Source: an uncultured Eggerthellaceae bacterium
GTDB lineage: Bacteria; Actinomycetota; Coriobacteriia; Coriobacteriales; Eggerthellaceae
DNA length: 34,987 nt
Assembly (NCBI GenBank): GCA_910588095.1
Contig: CAJUQH010000021.1
Span: 1 to 34,987 of the forward strand
Direction: 5' to 3'
Shown here: positions 1-7,478 of the stretch, piece by piece
Layout: the number at the start of each line of letters is the position of its first letter
How positions within the stretch are numbered: the stretch's first letter is position 1
Translations under genes and position numbers: made by a program
The notes under the pieces: generated by a model
The model's input: the letters and a program-made list of their open reading frames with translations, nothing else
Told to the model about the DNA's origin: nothing
Databases searched by the model: none

Positions 1-2
1 AT

Positions 3-2807
3 GCCATCTCCGTGGAGGACGGCGCAGCATTCGCCTCGGAGAATGGTCTTCTCTACACATCCGACCTCGCGACCCTGCTCCGCGTCCCCGCCGGAGCCAC
101 CGAGATAACCATCCGCGAGGGCTGCACCACCATCGCTGCTGGCGCCCTTGAGGCCTGCGCGAAGCTCGCCACCATCAACGCGCCTGCGACCATCACCTCC
201 ATCAGCCCTGACGTATTCCATGCGATACCGACCGTGAGCCTGCCTGCTGCATCCGTCATCCTGAGCGAAGGGGCCGAAGGTCCCGAAGTCGAAGGCTCCA
301 ACGAAGGCCAAGCAGACGAAGCCGGCACTCAGCTCACCGCCATGGTCGCCCTCTCCTCGACCGACGACGACCTGCCCGAAATCGATTCTGCAGCTATCAA
401 AGTCAGCTTGTCTGAGATGGTAGTGGCAACCCCATGGGAAGCTCTTGGCTTTGCGGCAGAGAACAGCATCGCATCCGTCGACCTTCCCGAAGTTGAGATG
501 CAGACGGCGCTCTCATCTCGTGCAAGAAGCGTCACAACATATGCAAATGGCCTTTACGCTCGCAACTCCTATGATGGGCTAGTGGCTTGGTATCCTAACG
601 ATCGCTTCCATTGGCCGGATGCGGACACTAACACTTTCATCTTCTATCCGGATGCGACGATGCAGTGGAATCCTTCGGGGGCTAACTGGCGTATCACCTT
701 CGCGAACCCAGAATGCGAGTTCGTCTGCTACAGCACGCAGCGCACCTATCCAGGTGGCACAACTTGGACGAGCAGAGCATTCAACACGACGCTTCAGAAT
801 AATGTCTACGCTATCTGGCGTGTGCCTATCACCTGGGATGCTAATGGCGGGTATTGGAGCGATGACTGTTCTGATACCCAGAACAAGACAGATACCTACT
901 ACTCCAACGACCCCACTTCAGGATGGCAGGGCAGCATCGTGCCCACGCGCCCAGGCTATCGCTTCGCTGGATGGCAGTCGATCCCGCCGGTATCCAACGT
1001 CTCGCAGCTCAGCTTCGCTCCTGGCGAGGATGTCGTGGTGAGCTACGCGGTCACCTACGTGGCCCAGTGGGAGCAGAGTGATCTTGATATCGGATTTGAC
1101 GTGGACTCCGAGCCGGGAGATGAGGACTACTCAGGCGAGCCGAAGGATGACCAGACGGTCGCAGGCGAGCAGATAGAGGCTGGGGACAAGGTCGAGATAG
1201 CCGACCCCAAGCGCCCAGGCTACGTCTTTCAGGGCTGGACCATCCCTGACGCTGAAGGCGCAGAAGCCATCGACCAAGACCTCGTCTACCAAGATGAAAC
1301 GGACGGCAAATGGTACGTGGACGCCTCCAAGCTGCCAGACTACGCAGGGGATGACGGACGGGTAGAGCTCACGGCCCGCTGGACGAGCGTCATCAGCGTT
1401 GACGTGCCGAGCTCGGTCACGTTCTATGCCGATGTGGTCACGCAAGGAAACGAGAGCAGGGAAGGCTTGGCCTCGAGCGCCTTCGGGCAGAACAGGGTGG
1501 TTAGCCAATCAGAAGTTGACCTTCGCATCGTGGGCTTGGAGTCCAAGCAAGTAAAAGGCAACGGCTCGACGAGCTTAGGCGCCTCCGACATCTTGAAGAA
1601 GAAGGATGGCAGCGACTTGCCAGCCACCTCAGATAAGCTGTTCAGCTTGTACCCGGCAACTGGCGAGCTGACAGAAGACGACCTCAAGGACCCGGATGTG
1701 ACCTCAACATCCAAGCCAGCTGGCGCCGTCGACTTCTCGCTTGACGACATCCTTCTCGAGAAGTCCTTTGCTGCGGACGAGTTCACCATCCCAGCAGGAG
1801 ACACCCTCTCCCTCGGCTACCGCTTGAACCTCCAAGAGACGAGCACAGAACTGAATTATGACAAGCTCTCGACCCTCAGCGAAGGCTCTTCCGCCTCCAT
1901 CACGAACATCAGCTACTGCTTCGCGGCTGATTACAACAGTCCAGCCGACTGGGGCGAGCCGCTGTGGATCGAGAACCCGGATGCCTCGGCAGGCGCTCCG
2001 CGGTTCCTGGTGCTCGACGACATCAAGGCTGCGGCCGATGACTTGTCTGCCAACGGAACGTCCTCGACCTATTATTCCATGTACAAAGGCATGCTCGACC
2101 GTCAGGTGATGACGAACGGCAATCCAGGGGAGGGCCCGTACTTTCACCTCAAGGTCGAAGGTGCGGTTGGCGGCTATCTCGATTTGCAGCTCATCGGCAT
2201 CTGCCAGGACACCAAGTCCGACGGCTCAGGCAAAGCAGGTCTCACCTTCCAGACGAGAGATATCTACGCCTATAAGAACACAAAGAGCATTGCAGCAGGC
2301 GGTAGTACGTTCAACTACACTTACATGAACTCAGTCAATACCAATTCCGGCGGGTGGGCTTCCTATGCCATGCGAAATGCGCTGCGTACGACTTTCTGGG
2401 GCTACCTGCCCGAAAGAATGCAAATGGCTATCGTAGGTGTGGACAAGCACCATCAGCTTTATGGTGGTTCGAGTGCATCCTATCTGCAAAAGACTACGGA
2501 TGAGACCATCTGGCTACCTTCCTCCTATGAGGTCTTCGGCGTATCGTTCGCAAACTACAATGAGTCAGAGACTCTTACTAACGTATCTGGATACGAACCA
2601 TTCCAGTACATTGCTTATCAGGGCAGTTCTAGTTCTACTGTCAACAATCGTGCTGTTAAAACCTACGACGGGTCCGTGCTTGAGTGGTGGCTTCGATCAG
2701 CTGATCGAAGCGGTACTGTCTATTGCAGCATCATTCTTTCCAATGGTGGTTATGGCGGTTATCATGCAACTAGCCATGCAGGAACGGCCCCTTGCTTCTG
2801 TCTGTAG
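3..2807 (+). CDS. BspA/InlB-repeat-like surface protein, 5' partial
   Basis: The frame is open to the left edge, so the true start and any signal peptide lie outside; a GTG at 12 is only an internal codon. About 930 residues are visible. The first ~80 residues look like the end of a BspA-type leucine-rich repeat array (VPAGATEITIREGCTTI). Two InlB/Listeria-Bacteroides-type beta-grasp repeats follow, around residues 275-360 (WDANGGYW, RPGYRFAGW, VAQW) and 385-460 (RPGYVFQGW, TARW). The last ~270 residues resemble a DUF6273-type domain, with a WLPSS motif, a WWLRS motif and a GTAPCFCL end. I infer a secreted or surface-displayed protein that contacts host or other cells. There is no LPXTG motif or C-terminal membrane anchor. 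Base composition is clearly less GC-rich than the core genes. It is related to the gene at the right edge, with which it shares LSEG(A/T)EGP and EVEGSNE. The family call is good; the function is unknown. Confidence 0.8.
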   Translation, partial: AISVEDGAAFASENGLLYTSDLATLLRVPAGATEITIREGCTTIAAGALEACAKLATINAPATITSISPDVFHAIPTVSLPAASVILSEGAEGPEVEGSNEGQADEAGTQLTAMVALSSTDDDLPEIDSAAIKVSLSEMVVATPWEALGFAAENSIASVDLPEVEMQTALSSRARSVTTYANGLYARNSYDGLVAWYPNDRFHWPDADTNTFIFYPDATMQWNPSGANWRITFANPECEFVCYSTQRTYPGGTTWTSRAFNTTLQNNVYAIWRVPITWDANGGYWSDDCSDTQNKTDTYYSNDPTSGWQGSIVPTRPGYRFAGWQSIPPVSNVSQLSFAPGEDVVVSYAVTYVAQWEQSDLDIGFDVDSEPGDEDYSGEPKDDQTVAGEQIEAGDKVEIADPKRPGYVFQGWTIPDAEGAEAIDQDLVYQDETDGKWYVDASKLPDYAGDDGRVELTARWTSVISVDVPSSVTFYADVVTQGNESREGLASSAFGQNRVVSQSEVDLRIVGLESKQVKGNGSTSLGASDILKKKDGSDLPATSDKLFSLYPATGELTEDDLKDPDVTSTSKPAGAVDFSLDDILLEKSFAADEFTIPAGDTLSLGYRLNLQETSTELNYDKLSTLSEGSSASITNISYCFAADYNSPADWGEPLWIENPDASAGAPRFLVLDDIKAAADDLSANGTSSTYYSMYKGMLDRQVMTNGNPGEGPYFHLKVEGAVGGYLDLQLIGICQDTKSDGSGKAGLTFQTRDIYAYKNTKSIAAGGSTFNYTYMNSVNTNSGGWASYAMRNALRTTFWGYLPERMQMAIVGVDKHHQLYGGSSASYLQKTTDETIWLPSSYEVFGVSFANYNESETLTNVSGYEPFQYIAYQGSSSSTVNNRAVKTYDGSVLEWWLRSADRSGTVYCSIILSNGGYGGYHATSHAGTAPCFCL
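260..299 (+). repeat. dispersed CCTGAGCG...CGAAGG-type repeat inside coding sequence
   Basis: CCTGAGCGAAGGGGCCGAAGG is followed at once by CGAAGTCGAAGGCTCC. Both are variants of a palindromic-type module (ACCCTGAGCGGAGTCGAAGGG, read either way) that I know from intergenic regions of many bacterial genomes. Here it is translated in frame as LSEGAEGPEVEGSNEG in a linker between the leucine-rich part and the rest of the protein. Related copies lie at 34552-34632. That this is the same mobile or REP-like family is inferred from the pattern. Confidence 0.5.
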
Positions 2808-3095
2808 CAAATGCGCAGCGTTTTTTGCGCGGCATCCCGGGGAAGGCGAGGGTCGAGGCTGACTCGCGCAGCAAAGCAGAGGAGGCCCTGCGGCAGGGCC
2901 CTCCGCATTTAAATGCTTGGGCGAGCGTCCCTTCGAGGGGCGCAAGCCCTGAGAAGGGTTCAAGCGGGGAGGCCGAGCCCTTGCCTGAGCCGCCGCGCCT
3001 GCGAGAGCTCGAGCACCCATGGCTGGTGGCGCGTCGAAGGCGCCTGTAGCGAAGGTTCAAAGATATTATCGCGCTTCATGCTGTGCTGGGCAGAG
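2808..3095. other. hairpin-rich intergenic stretch, no gene seen
   Basis: No convincing coding frame is present. The stretch holds several inverted repeats. At 2881-2903 a ten-pair stem with one bulge (GGAGGCCCTG against CAGGGCCCTCC) is followed by GCATTT and could be a weak terminator of the upstream gene. At 2905-2916 there is a perfect 12-bp palindrome, GCATTTAAATGC. At 2925-2943 GCGTCCC pairs with GGGGCGC around TTCGA. At 2945-2960 a six-pair stem is closed by a GAGA tetraloop. At 3028-3044 GGCGC pairs with GCGCC. The cluster may be a structured RNA or decayed repeat sequence; nothing here decides between them. Confidence 0.45.
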
Positions 3096-3172
3096 TTGTC
3101 TCATCAAGTAGTCTCAATAATAATCTCATCAGTGAGACTATTATGATATAATTGTGAGACTATTTGAGACAA
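3096..3172 (+). promoter_or_regulatory. multi-half-site operator overlapping promoter of the AlbA_2 regulator gene
   Basis: Six copies of one half-site lie in 77 bp. On the upstream side they read GTCTCA (TTGTCTCA 3096-3103, TAGTCTCA 3109-3116, and a weaker ATCTCA 3123-3128). On the downstream side they read TGAGAC (TGAGACTA 3133-3140, TGAGACTA 3155-3162, TGAGACAA 3165-3172). The outermost pair and the TAGTCTCA/TGAGACTA pairs are perfect 8-bp inverted repeats. The array covers the -10 box and runs up to the ribosome binding site, so binding here should repress transcription. Autoregulation by the downstream protein is inferred from its C-terminal winged helix. Confidence 0.7.
3144..3152 (+). 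promoter_or_regulatory. extended -10 promoter (TGaTATAAT)
   Basis: A perfect TATAAT at 3147-3152 is preceded by TG one base away, an extended -10 element. No good -35 box is seen at 16-18 bp upstream, which fits an extended -10 promoter. It sits among the TGAGAC half-sites. AGGAGG at 3176-3181 is a strong ribosome binding site seven bases before the ATG at 3189. Confidence 0.7.
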
Positions 3173-3188
3173 CTTAGGAGGTGTCACT

Positions 3189-4781
3189 ATGGAACAAGCG
3201 TTCGACCTTGACAGCTTTATCGCAAAAGCTCGACGCCTCGGCATAGATACGCAACGCGTCGAAGTGAAAGAAGCGGCTCAAGGGCTGCCAAAGAGCATCG
3301 TCGATACCATTTCTGCCTTCGCCAACGGCTCAGGCGGCATCATCGTCTGCGGCCTCTCGGAAAAGCATGGCTTTATTCCGGTGGACGGATTCGACCCTCG
3401 GCGTGTATCGAATGCGCTTGCCCAAGCATGCAGCGACAAGATGGAGCCGCGCATCCGTGCTCGCATCGATGTGGAAGACTTCGAGGGTGCCTTGGTGGTC
3501 GTCGCTCATATCCCCGAGCTGCCTCCATACATGAAGCCATGCTATGTGAAAGCACGTCCCCTGTACGATGGAGCCTTTATAAGGGTGGGAGACGGTGATC
3601 GACACCTTAGCCGTTACGAGGTCGACCGCTTGCTGGAAGAGCGGCGTCAGCCCCACCATGATGAAGCGGTTGTCGAGCGAGCAACCCTTGCCGATTTCGA
3701 TACGAAGCTGAAAGAGGCATTCATCGAGCGGGTGCGAAGCACCTCGTCGCGCATGGTGAAAGAGTTGCCATCAGATGACATCTTGCGCATAAAAGGCGCT
3801 GCAGATTATGATGAAGAGGGGGTGCTGCGTCCTACGCTTGCTGGCATCATGGCTCTTGGCAGCTATCCCCAGCAGTTCTTTCCGCGAGCAAAGGTCTCAT
3901 TCCTTGTGGTGCCGGGCTTGAGCAAGGCAGATCTATCGCCGGAAGGGGAGCGATTCATCGATTCGCGCTTCATCGAAGGGCCCATCCCGTATCTTATCGA
4001 CGAGACGCTCTATCATGTGCGCCGCAACATGCGCATATCGTCGCGCATCGAAGGTGCGTTCCGCACCGACACGGAGGAGTACCCGGAAGTTGCTGTGCGC
4101 GAGGCGCTGGCAAACGCCCTCATGCATCGCGACTATTCCCCTGAAGGGCTGGGTTCTCAGGTGCAGGTGAACATGTACGACGACCGCATCGAGATAATGA
4201 ACCCAGGCGGCCTGTACGGACCGGTGACGGTGGGTACTCTGGGGATGCTTGGGGAGGCAGCTGCCCGCAATCAGGTCCTCGCGGGGATATTGGAGGCAAC
4301 GCCGTATTCGCCTGGTTCCGACCAAGGCGAGGTAAGCTCGGCTCGCTTCCAACCAGAATACGTGGTAGAGAACAAGGGGACGGGCTTCTACCAGATAAGG
4401 ACGGCTCTTGATCAGGCGGGAATGGAGCCGCCAGCGGCCTACGATCACATATCCACATTCCAGCTGCTCATATACAAGAAGCAGCCTCAAGCTGCTGATG
4501 CAGAAGAAGGATGCATTTCGTCCGAAGTGGCGCTGGGGGCCGACTCCGCAGAGGGAGCTGCGGCTCAATTCGGTGCAGGGCGGCCTTCTGCTGTGGAATA
4601 TGCCGTTATCGAATTTCTGGGCGAGGAGGAGGCCGTCCGTGCCGAGGATGTCGTACGTCGTACGGGGAAGTCGAGGGCGACGGTCAACCGGTTGCTCAAC
4701 CGGCTTATCAGCCAAGGCTTAGTGGAACGCATCGGCGGGCATCGGGGGCCGGGCGTGGCTTATCGGCTGCCCCGAGCCTGA
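3189..4781 (+). CDS. AlbA_2 (Schlafen-like) / HATPase_c_4 / winged-helix transcriptional regulator
   Basis: The 530-residue protein has three parts. Residues about 22-150 form an AlbA_2 domain (VEVKEA at 24-29, SAFANGSGGIIVCG at 42-55). Residues about 298-410 resemble the GHKL-type ATPase C-terminal domain of RecG-like regulators, with EALANALMHRDY at 305-316, MNPGGLYG at 337-344 and the nucleotide-loop-like NKGTGFY at 395-401. Residues about 466-528 form a winged helix with a recognition-helix-like KSRATVNRLLNRL. Such proteins are usually annotated as putative transcriptional regulators; their ligand is generally unknown. The start is fixed by AGGAGG at 3176-3181. The gene stands alone, is less GC-rich than its neighbours, and has an AT-rich promoter packed with inverted half-sites, suggesting autoregulation and possible horizontal origin. 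A defence or stress role is possible but not shown. Confidence 0.85.
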   Translation: MEQAFDLDSFIAKARRLGIDTQRVEVKEAAQGLPKSIVDTISAFANGSGGIIVCGLSEKHGFIPVDGFDPRRVSNALAQACSDKMEPRIRARIDVEDFEGALVVVAHIPELPPYMKPCYVKARPLYDGAFIRVGDGDRHLSRYEVDRLLEERRQPHHDEAVVERATLADFDTKLKEAFIERVRSTSSRMVKELPSDDILRIKGAADYDEEGVLRPTLAGIMALGSYPQQFFPRAKVSFLVVPGLSKADLSPEGERFIDSRFIEGPIPYLIDETLYHVRRNMRISSRIEGAFRTDTEEYPEVAVREALANALMHRDYSPEGLGSQVQVNMYDDRIEIMNPGGLYGPVTVGTLGMLGEAAARNQVLAGILEATPYSPGSDQGEVSSARFQPEYVVENKGTGFYQIRTALDQAGMEPPAAYDHISTFQLLIYKKQPQAADAEEGCISSEVALGADSAEGAAAQFGAGRPSAVEYAVIEFLGEEEAVRAEDVVRRTGKSRATVNRLLNRLISQGLVERIGGHRGPGVAYRLPRA

Positions 4782-4863
4782 TTGGCCCTGGATTTCGCTA
4801 GCTGGCAACGGTGGGTCGATGGGGTCGCAAGGCGGAATCAGAGCCTGCTTTGCATGATGCCGG

Positions 4864-4869
4864 TATAAT
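4864..4869 (+). promoter_or_regulatory. -10 box of larE; implies a leaderless transcript
   Basis: A perfect TATAAT ends at 4869. Transcription would start about seven bases later, on the in-frame ATG at 4877. There is no ribosome binding site between them, so the larE message is probably leaderless. In-frame ATGs at 4871 and 4883 flank this position. No clear -35 box is visible. Confidence 0.55.
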
Positions 4870-4876
4870 CATGGTC

Positions 4877-5566
4877 ATGGATATGGATGCAGACGAGAAC
4901 CCGGCACGTGTTTCCCATTCGCCCTACGAGGGCCTGACCGCGCTCGACGCGGAATGGGTGGGCGAAGGGCAGCGCTTGGGCACCGAGCCGCTGGAGGCGT
5001 TCTTCGCGCGCACGCCGCGGCTGGCGGTGGCGTTCTCGGGCGGCTGCGATTCGGCGTACCTGCTGGCGGCTGCCAAGGAAGCTGGCTGCCAGGTGGGCGC
5101 CTACATGGCAGCCAGCGCTTTCCAGGCCCCATTCGAGCGGGCCGATGCTGAGCGCTTGGCAACCCAGCTCGGCGTGCCGCTGCGCACGGTGGATCTTGAC
5201 GTGCTGGCTCGCCCGGGCATCTGCGCGAACCCGCCCGACCGCTGCTACCGATGCAAGGGGCTCATCTTCGGCACGTTGGGGGCAGCGGCGCAGCGCGATG
5301 GCTTCCCGGTGCTGGCCGATGGCACCAACGCCAGCGACGACCCGCAGCGCCGCCCGGGCTTCAAGGCGCTGGCCGATCAGGGCGTCGTCTCGCCCTTGAG
5401 GCGAGCGGGCCTCACGAAGAAGGCCGTGCGCGAGGCGTCGCGCGAGCTCGGGCTTTTCACGGCAGACAAGCCGCGCTTCTCGTGCTTGGCGGCGCATGTG
5501 CCGCAGGGCGAGCCCATCACTGCGGCCAGCCTTGACGCAGCCGCCCGCGCCTGCGGTATCCTATAG
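4877..5566 (+). CDS. larE: LarE-type ATP-dependent sulfur transferase for nickel-pincer cofactor
   Basis: LarE adenylates the carboxylated pyridinium made by LarB and inserts sulfur to give the thiocarboxylates that bind nickel in the nickel-pincer nucleotide. The PP-loop motif SGGCDS is at residues 54-59 (counted from the ATG at 4877), NPPDRCYRCK at 118-127, and a SCLAAHVPQG motif (usually CLASRIPYG) at 202-211. Three cysteines (C123, C126, C203) match the three-cysteine LarE type thought to hold a [4Fe-4S] cluster, rather than the sacrificial single-cysteine type. At 229 residues it is somewhat shorter than well-studied members (~270). The chosen start follows the -10 box; the frame also allows a GTG at 4811, but that would put the promoter inside the gene. 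It is first of a larE-larB-larC run. The larA client is not in the window. Confidence 0.88.
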   Translation: MDMDADENPARVSHSPYEGLTALDAEWVGEGQRLGTEPLEAFFARTPRLAVAFSGGCDSAYLLAAAKEAGCQVGAYMAASAFQAPFERADAERLATQLGVPLRTVDLDVLARPGICANPPDRCYRCKGLIFGTLGAAAQRDGFPVLADGTNASDDPQRRPGFKALADQGVVSPLRRAGLTKKAVREASRELGLFTADKPRFSCLAAHVPQGEPITAASLDAAARACGIL

Positions 5567-5623
5567 CCAGACGACGAACCCCGGGGCGCAGCCGCCCTGC
5601 TTACCCTAAGGACGGCCCAACCC

Positions 5624-6415
5624 ATGGCACATCCCATCGACAGCATATTCGCAGCACTGGAGCAGGGTGCCATCTCGCCGGCTGAGGCGCAGGCCCAGGT
5701 CGAGCAGCTGCTGGCCCAAGCCCAGGGCTTTGCCGATCAGGGTTTCGCGCGGCCGGACACCCAGCGCGCGGCCCGGCAAGGCGTGGGCGAGGTGGTCTTC
5801 GGCGAGGGCAAGACGGCCGACCAGATAGCCTCCATAGCCCAGTCCCTCGTGGCTGCGGGCCAGCCGGGCGTGCTGGTGACGCGCCTTGATGCGGCGAAGG
5901 CAGCCGAGGTGGAACGCCTGCTGGCAGGCCAATCGAACGTCACGCTGCCCTTCGCCTACGACGCGACGTCGCGCCTGGCCGTGGTGGGCGAGCCGGCGCC
6001 CCAAGGCGGCAATGGCCCCATCGTGGTGGCCTGCGCTGGCACGAGCGACCTGCCCGTAGCCGAGGAAGCGGCGCTCACCGCCGAGTTCCTGGGCAACGAG
6101 GTGCTGCGCCGTTACGACGTGGGCGTGGCGGGCATCCATCGGCTCATGGCTTGCGCGGACGACCTGCAGCGCGCCCAGGTGGTCATCGCGGTGGCGGGCA
6201 TGGAGGGCGCCTTGGCGTCGGTGGTGGGCGGCCTGGTGGCGTGCCCGGTCATCGCCGTGCCCACGAGCGTGGGCTACGGCGCGTCCTTCGGGGGCATCGC
6301 GGCGCTGCTGGCCATGCTCAACTCATGCGCGAGCGGCGTTTCGGTGGTCAACATCGACAACGGCTTCGGGGCCGCGTATCAGGCGAGCCTCATCAACCAT
6401 CTGCCGTCTGCCTAG
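5624..6415 (+). CDS. larB: LarB, nicotinate adenine dinucleotide carboxylase/hydrolase
   Basis: LarB carboxylates the pyridinium ring of nicotinic acid adenine dinucleotide and cleaves the phosphoanhydride, giving the first intermediate of the nickel-pincer cofactor. The 263-residue protein has the usual layout: a helical N-terminal part and a C-terminal PurE-like domain (about residues 130-260) with ACAGTSDLPVAEEAALTAE, GVAGIHRL, AGMEGALASVVGGL, PTSVGYGASFGGI and the closing NIDNGFGAA. The length is typical. It begins 57 bases after larE with AAGGA upstream and is followed 58 bases later by larC, so the three genes are probably one transcription unit. The family motifs are strong and the assignment is firm. 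Confidence 0.92.
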   Translation: MAHPIDSIFAALEQGAISPAEAQAQVEQLLAQAQGFADQGFARPDTQRAARQGVGEVVFGEGKTADQIASIAQSLVAAGQPGVLVTRLDAAKAAEVERLLAGQSNVTLPFAYDATSRLAVVGEPAPQGGNGPIVVACAGTSDLPVAEEAALTAEFLGNEVLRRYDVGVAGIHRLMACADDLQRAQVVIAVAGMEGALASVVGGLVACPVIAVPTSVGYGASFGGIAALLAMLNSCASGVSVVNIDNGFGAAYQASLINHLPSA

Positions 6416-6473
6416 CGGCACGGCGACACGACCTTGCCGGGCGCAGCGCGCCCTTGCTTGATAGGAGGGCCCC

Positions 6474-7382
6474 ATGGCCGAGCAGCTATACCTGGAATGC
6501 AGCGCGGGCATCAGCGGCGACATGCTGGTCGCGGCGCTGCTCGATGCGGGAGCCGACGAGGCAGCGGTGCGCGCAGCCCTCGACAGCCTGCCGGTGCAGG
6601 GGTTCACGGTGCGCGTATCGCGCGTGGCGAAGCACGGCCTGGATGCCTGCGACTTCGACGTGGTGCTCGACGATGCCCACGAGAACCACGACCACGACAT
6701 GGCGTACCTGCACGGCCACGCCCACGGCGGGGAAGGGGCTTGCGCTCACCACGGCCACGATGCGGGCCGCACCCATGGGGAAGGCCACACCCACGGGAAT
6801 AGCCATCATCACGGGGAAGGCGGTCGTCACGGCGGTGCGGCAGGCCATCATGCCCATGCCCACGAGCACCGCAACCTGGCCGACGTGCTGGCCATCATCG
6901 ACGCGGGACAGATGACCGACTGCGCCCGTACGCTGGCGCGGCGCATCTTCACGATCGTGGCCGAGGCCGAGGCGAAGGCCCACGGCGCACCCCTCGACCA
7001 AGTGCATTTCCATGAGGTGGGCGCCGTGGACTCCATCGCCGACATCGTGGCCATCGCCGTGGCCTTCGACAGCCTGGGGCTGCGTGACGTGGTGGTGCCC
7101 GTGCTCACCGAGGGCACCGGCACCATCCGCTGCCAGCATGGCATCATCCCCGTTCCAGCGCCGGCGGTGGCCAACATCGCCCAGGCCCACGCTCTGCCGC
7201 TTTCCATCACGGCGGTGGAGGGCGAGCTGGTCACGCCCACGGGCGCGGCAGCCGCAGCGGCCCTGCGCACGTCCGGCACGCTGCCCGAGCGCTTCACCAT
7301 CAAGCGGGTGGGCCTCGGCGCAGGCAAGCGCGACTATGCCACGAGCGGCATCCTGCGCGCCCTGGTCATCGAGGAGGCTTAA
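6474..7382 (+). CDS. larC: LarC N-terminal domain only (LarC1), His-rich nickel insertase component
   Basis: LarC is the CTP-dependent cyclometallase that inserts nickel into the pincer nucleotide. This protein has the family start (YLECSAGISGDMLVAALLDAG, residues 6-26), the signature VHFHEVGAVDSIADIV (177-192), TPTGAA (254-259) and the GLGAGKRDYATSGILR end of the first domain (280-295). A histidine-rich insert at 69-132 holds 21 His, as expected for nickel handling. It stops at residue 302, where full-length LarC (~420 residues) continues into the CTP-binding C-terminal domain, usually starting with an ETNIDDM-like motif. Nothing of that domain is found in any frame of the 96 bases before the convergent gene. 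In Lactiplantibacillus plantarum the two halves are joined by ribosomal frameshifting; here no second half is nearby. AGGAGGG precedes the ATG. Confidence 0.88.
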   Translation: MAEQLYLECSAGISGDMLVAALLDAGADEAAVRAALDSLPVQGFTVRVSRVAKHGLDACDFDVVLDDAHENHDHDMAYLHGHAHGGEGACAHHGHDAGRTHGEGHTHGNSHHHGEGGRHGGAAGHHAHAHEHRNLADVLAIIDAGQMTDCARTLARRIFTIVAEAEAKAHGAPLDQVHFHEVGAVDSIADIVAIAVAFDSLGLRDVVVPVLTEGTGTIRCQHGIIPVPAPAVANIAQAHALPLSITAVEGELVTPTGAAAAAALRTSGTLPERFTIKRVGLGAGKRDYATSGILRALVIEEA

Positions 7383-7478
7383 CGAGCGCGAACCCTGCCC
7401 AGCGCGCGACGGCTTACGTCACACCGCGAAATGCCGAAGGGGAAAGCAGGAGGCCCAACGGCCCGGCCGGTCGTAGCG

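Noticed and set aside
2808..3188. Small open frames in the gap after the first surface protein gene.
   Set aside because: They overlap one another on both strands, lack ribosome binding sites and run through the hairpins.
4811..4876. A longer LarE starting at the GTG at 4811.
   Set aside because: It would place the perfect TATAAT inside the gene and adds residues with no family similarity.
7012..7476. An alternative-frame continuation of LarC that might be LarC2 reached by frameshifting.
   Set aside because: The overlapping frame is Arg/Pro/Ser-rich shadow sequence without LarC2 motifs such as ETNIDDM.
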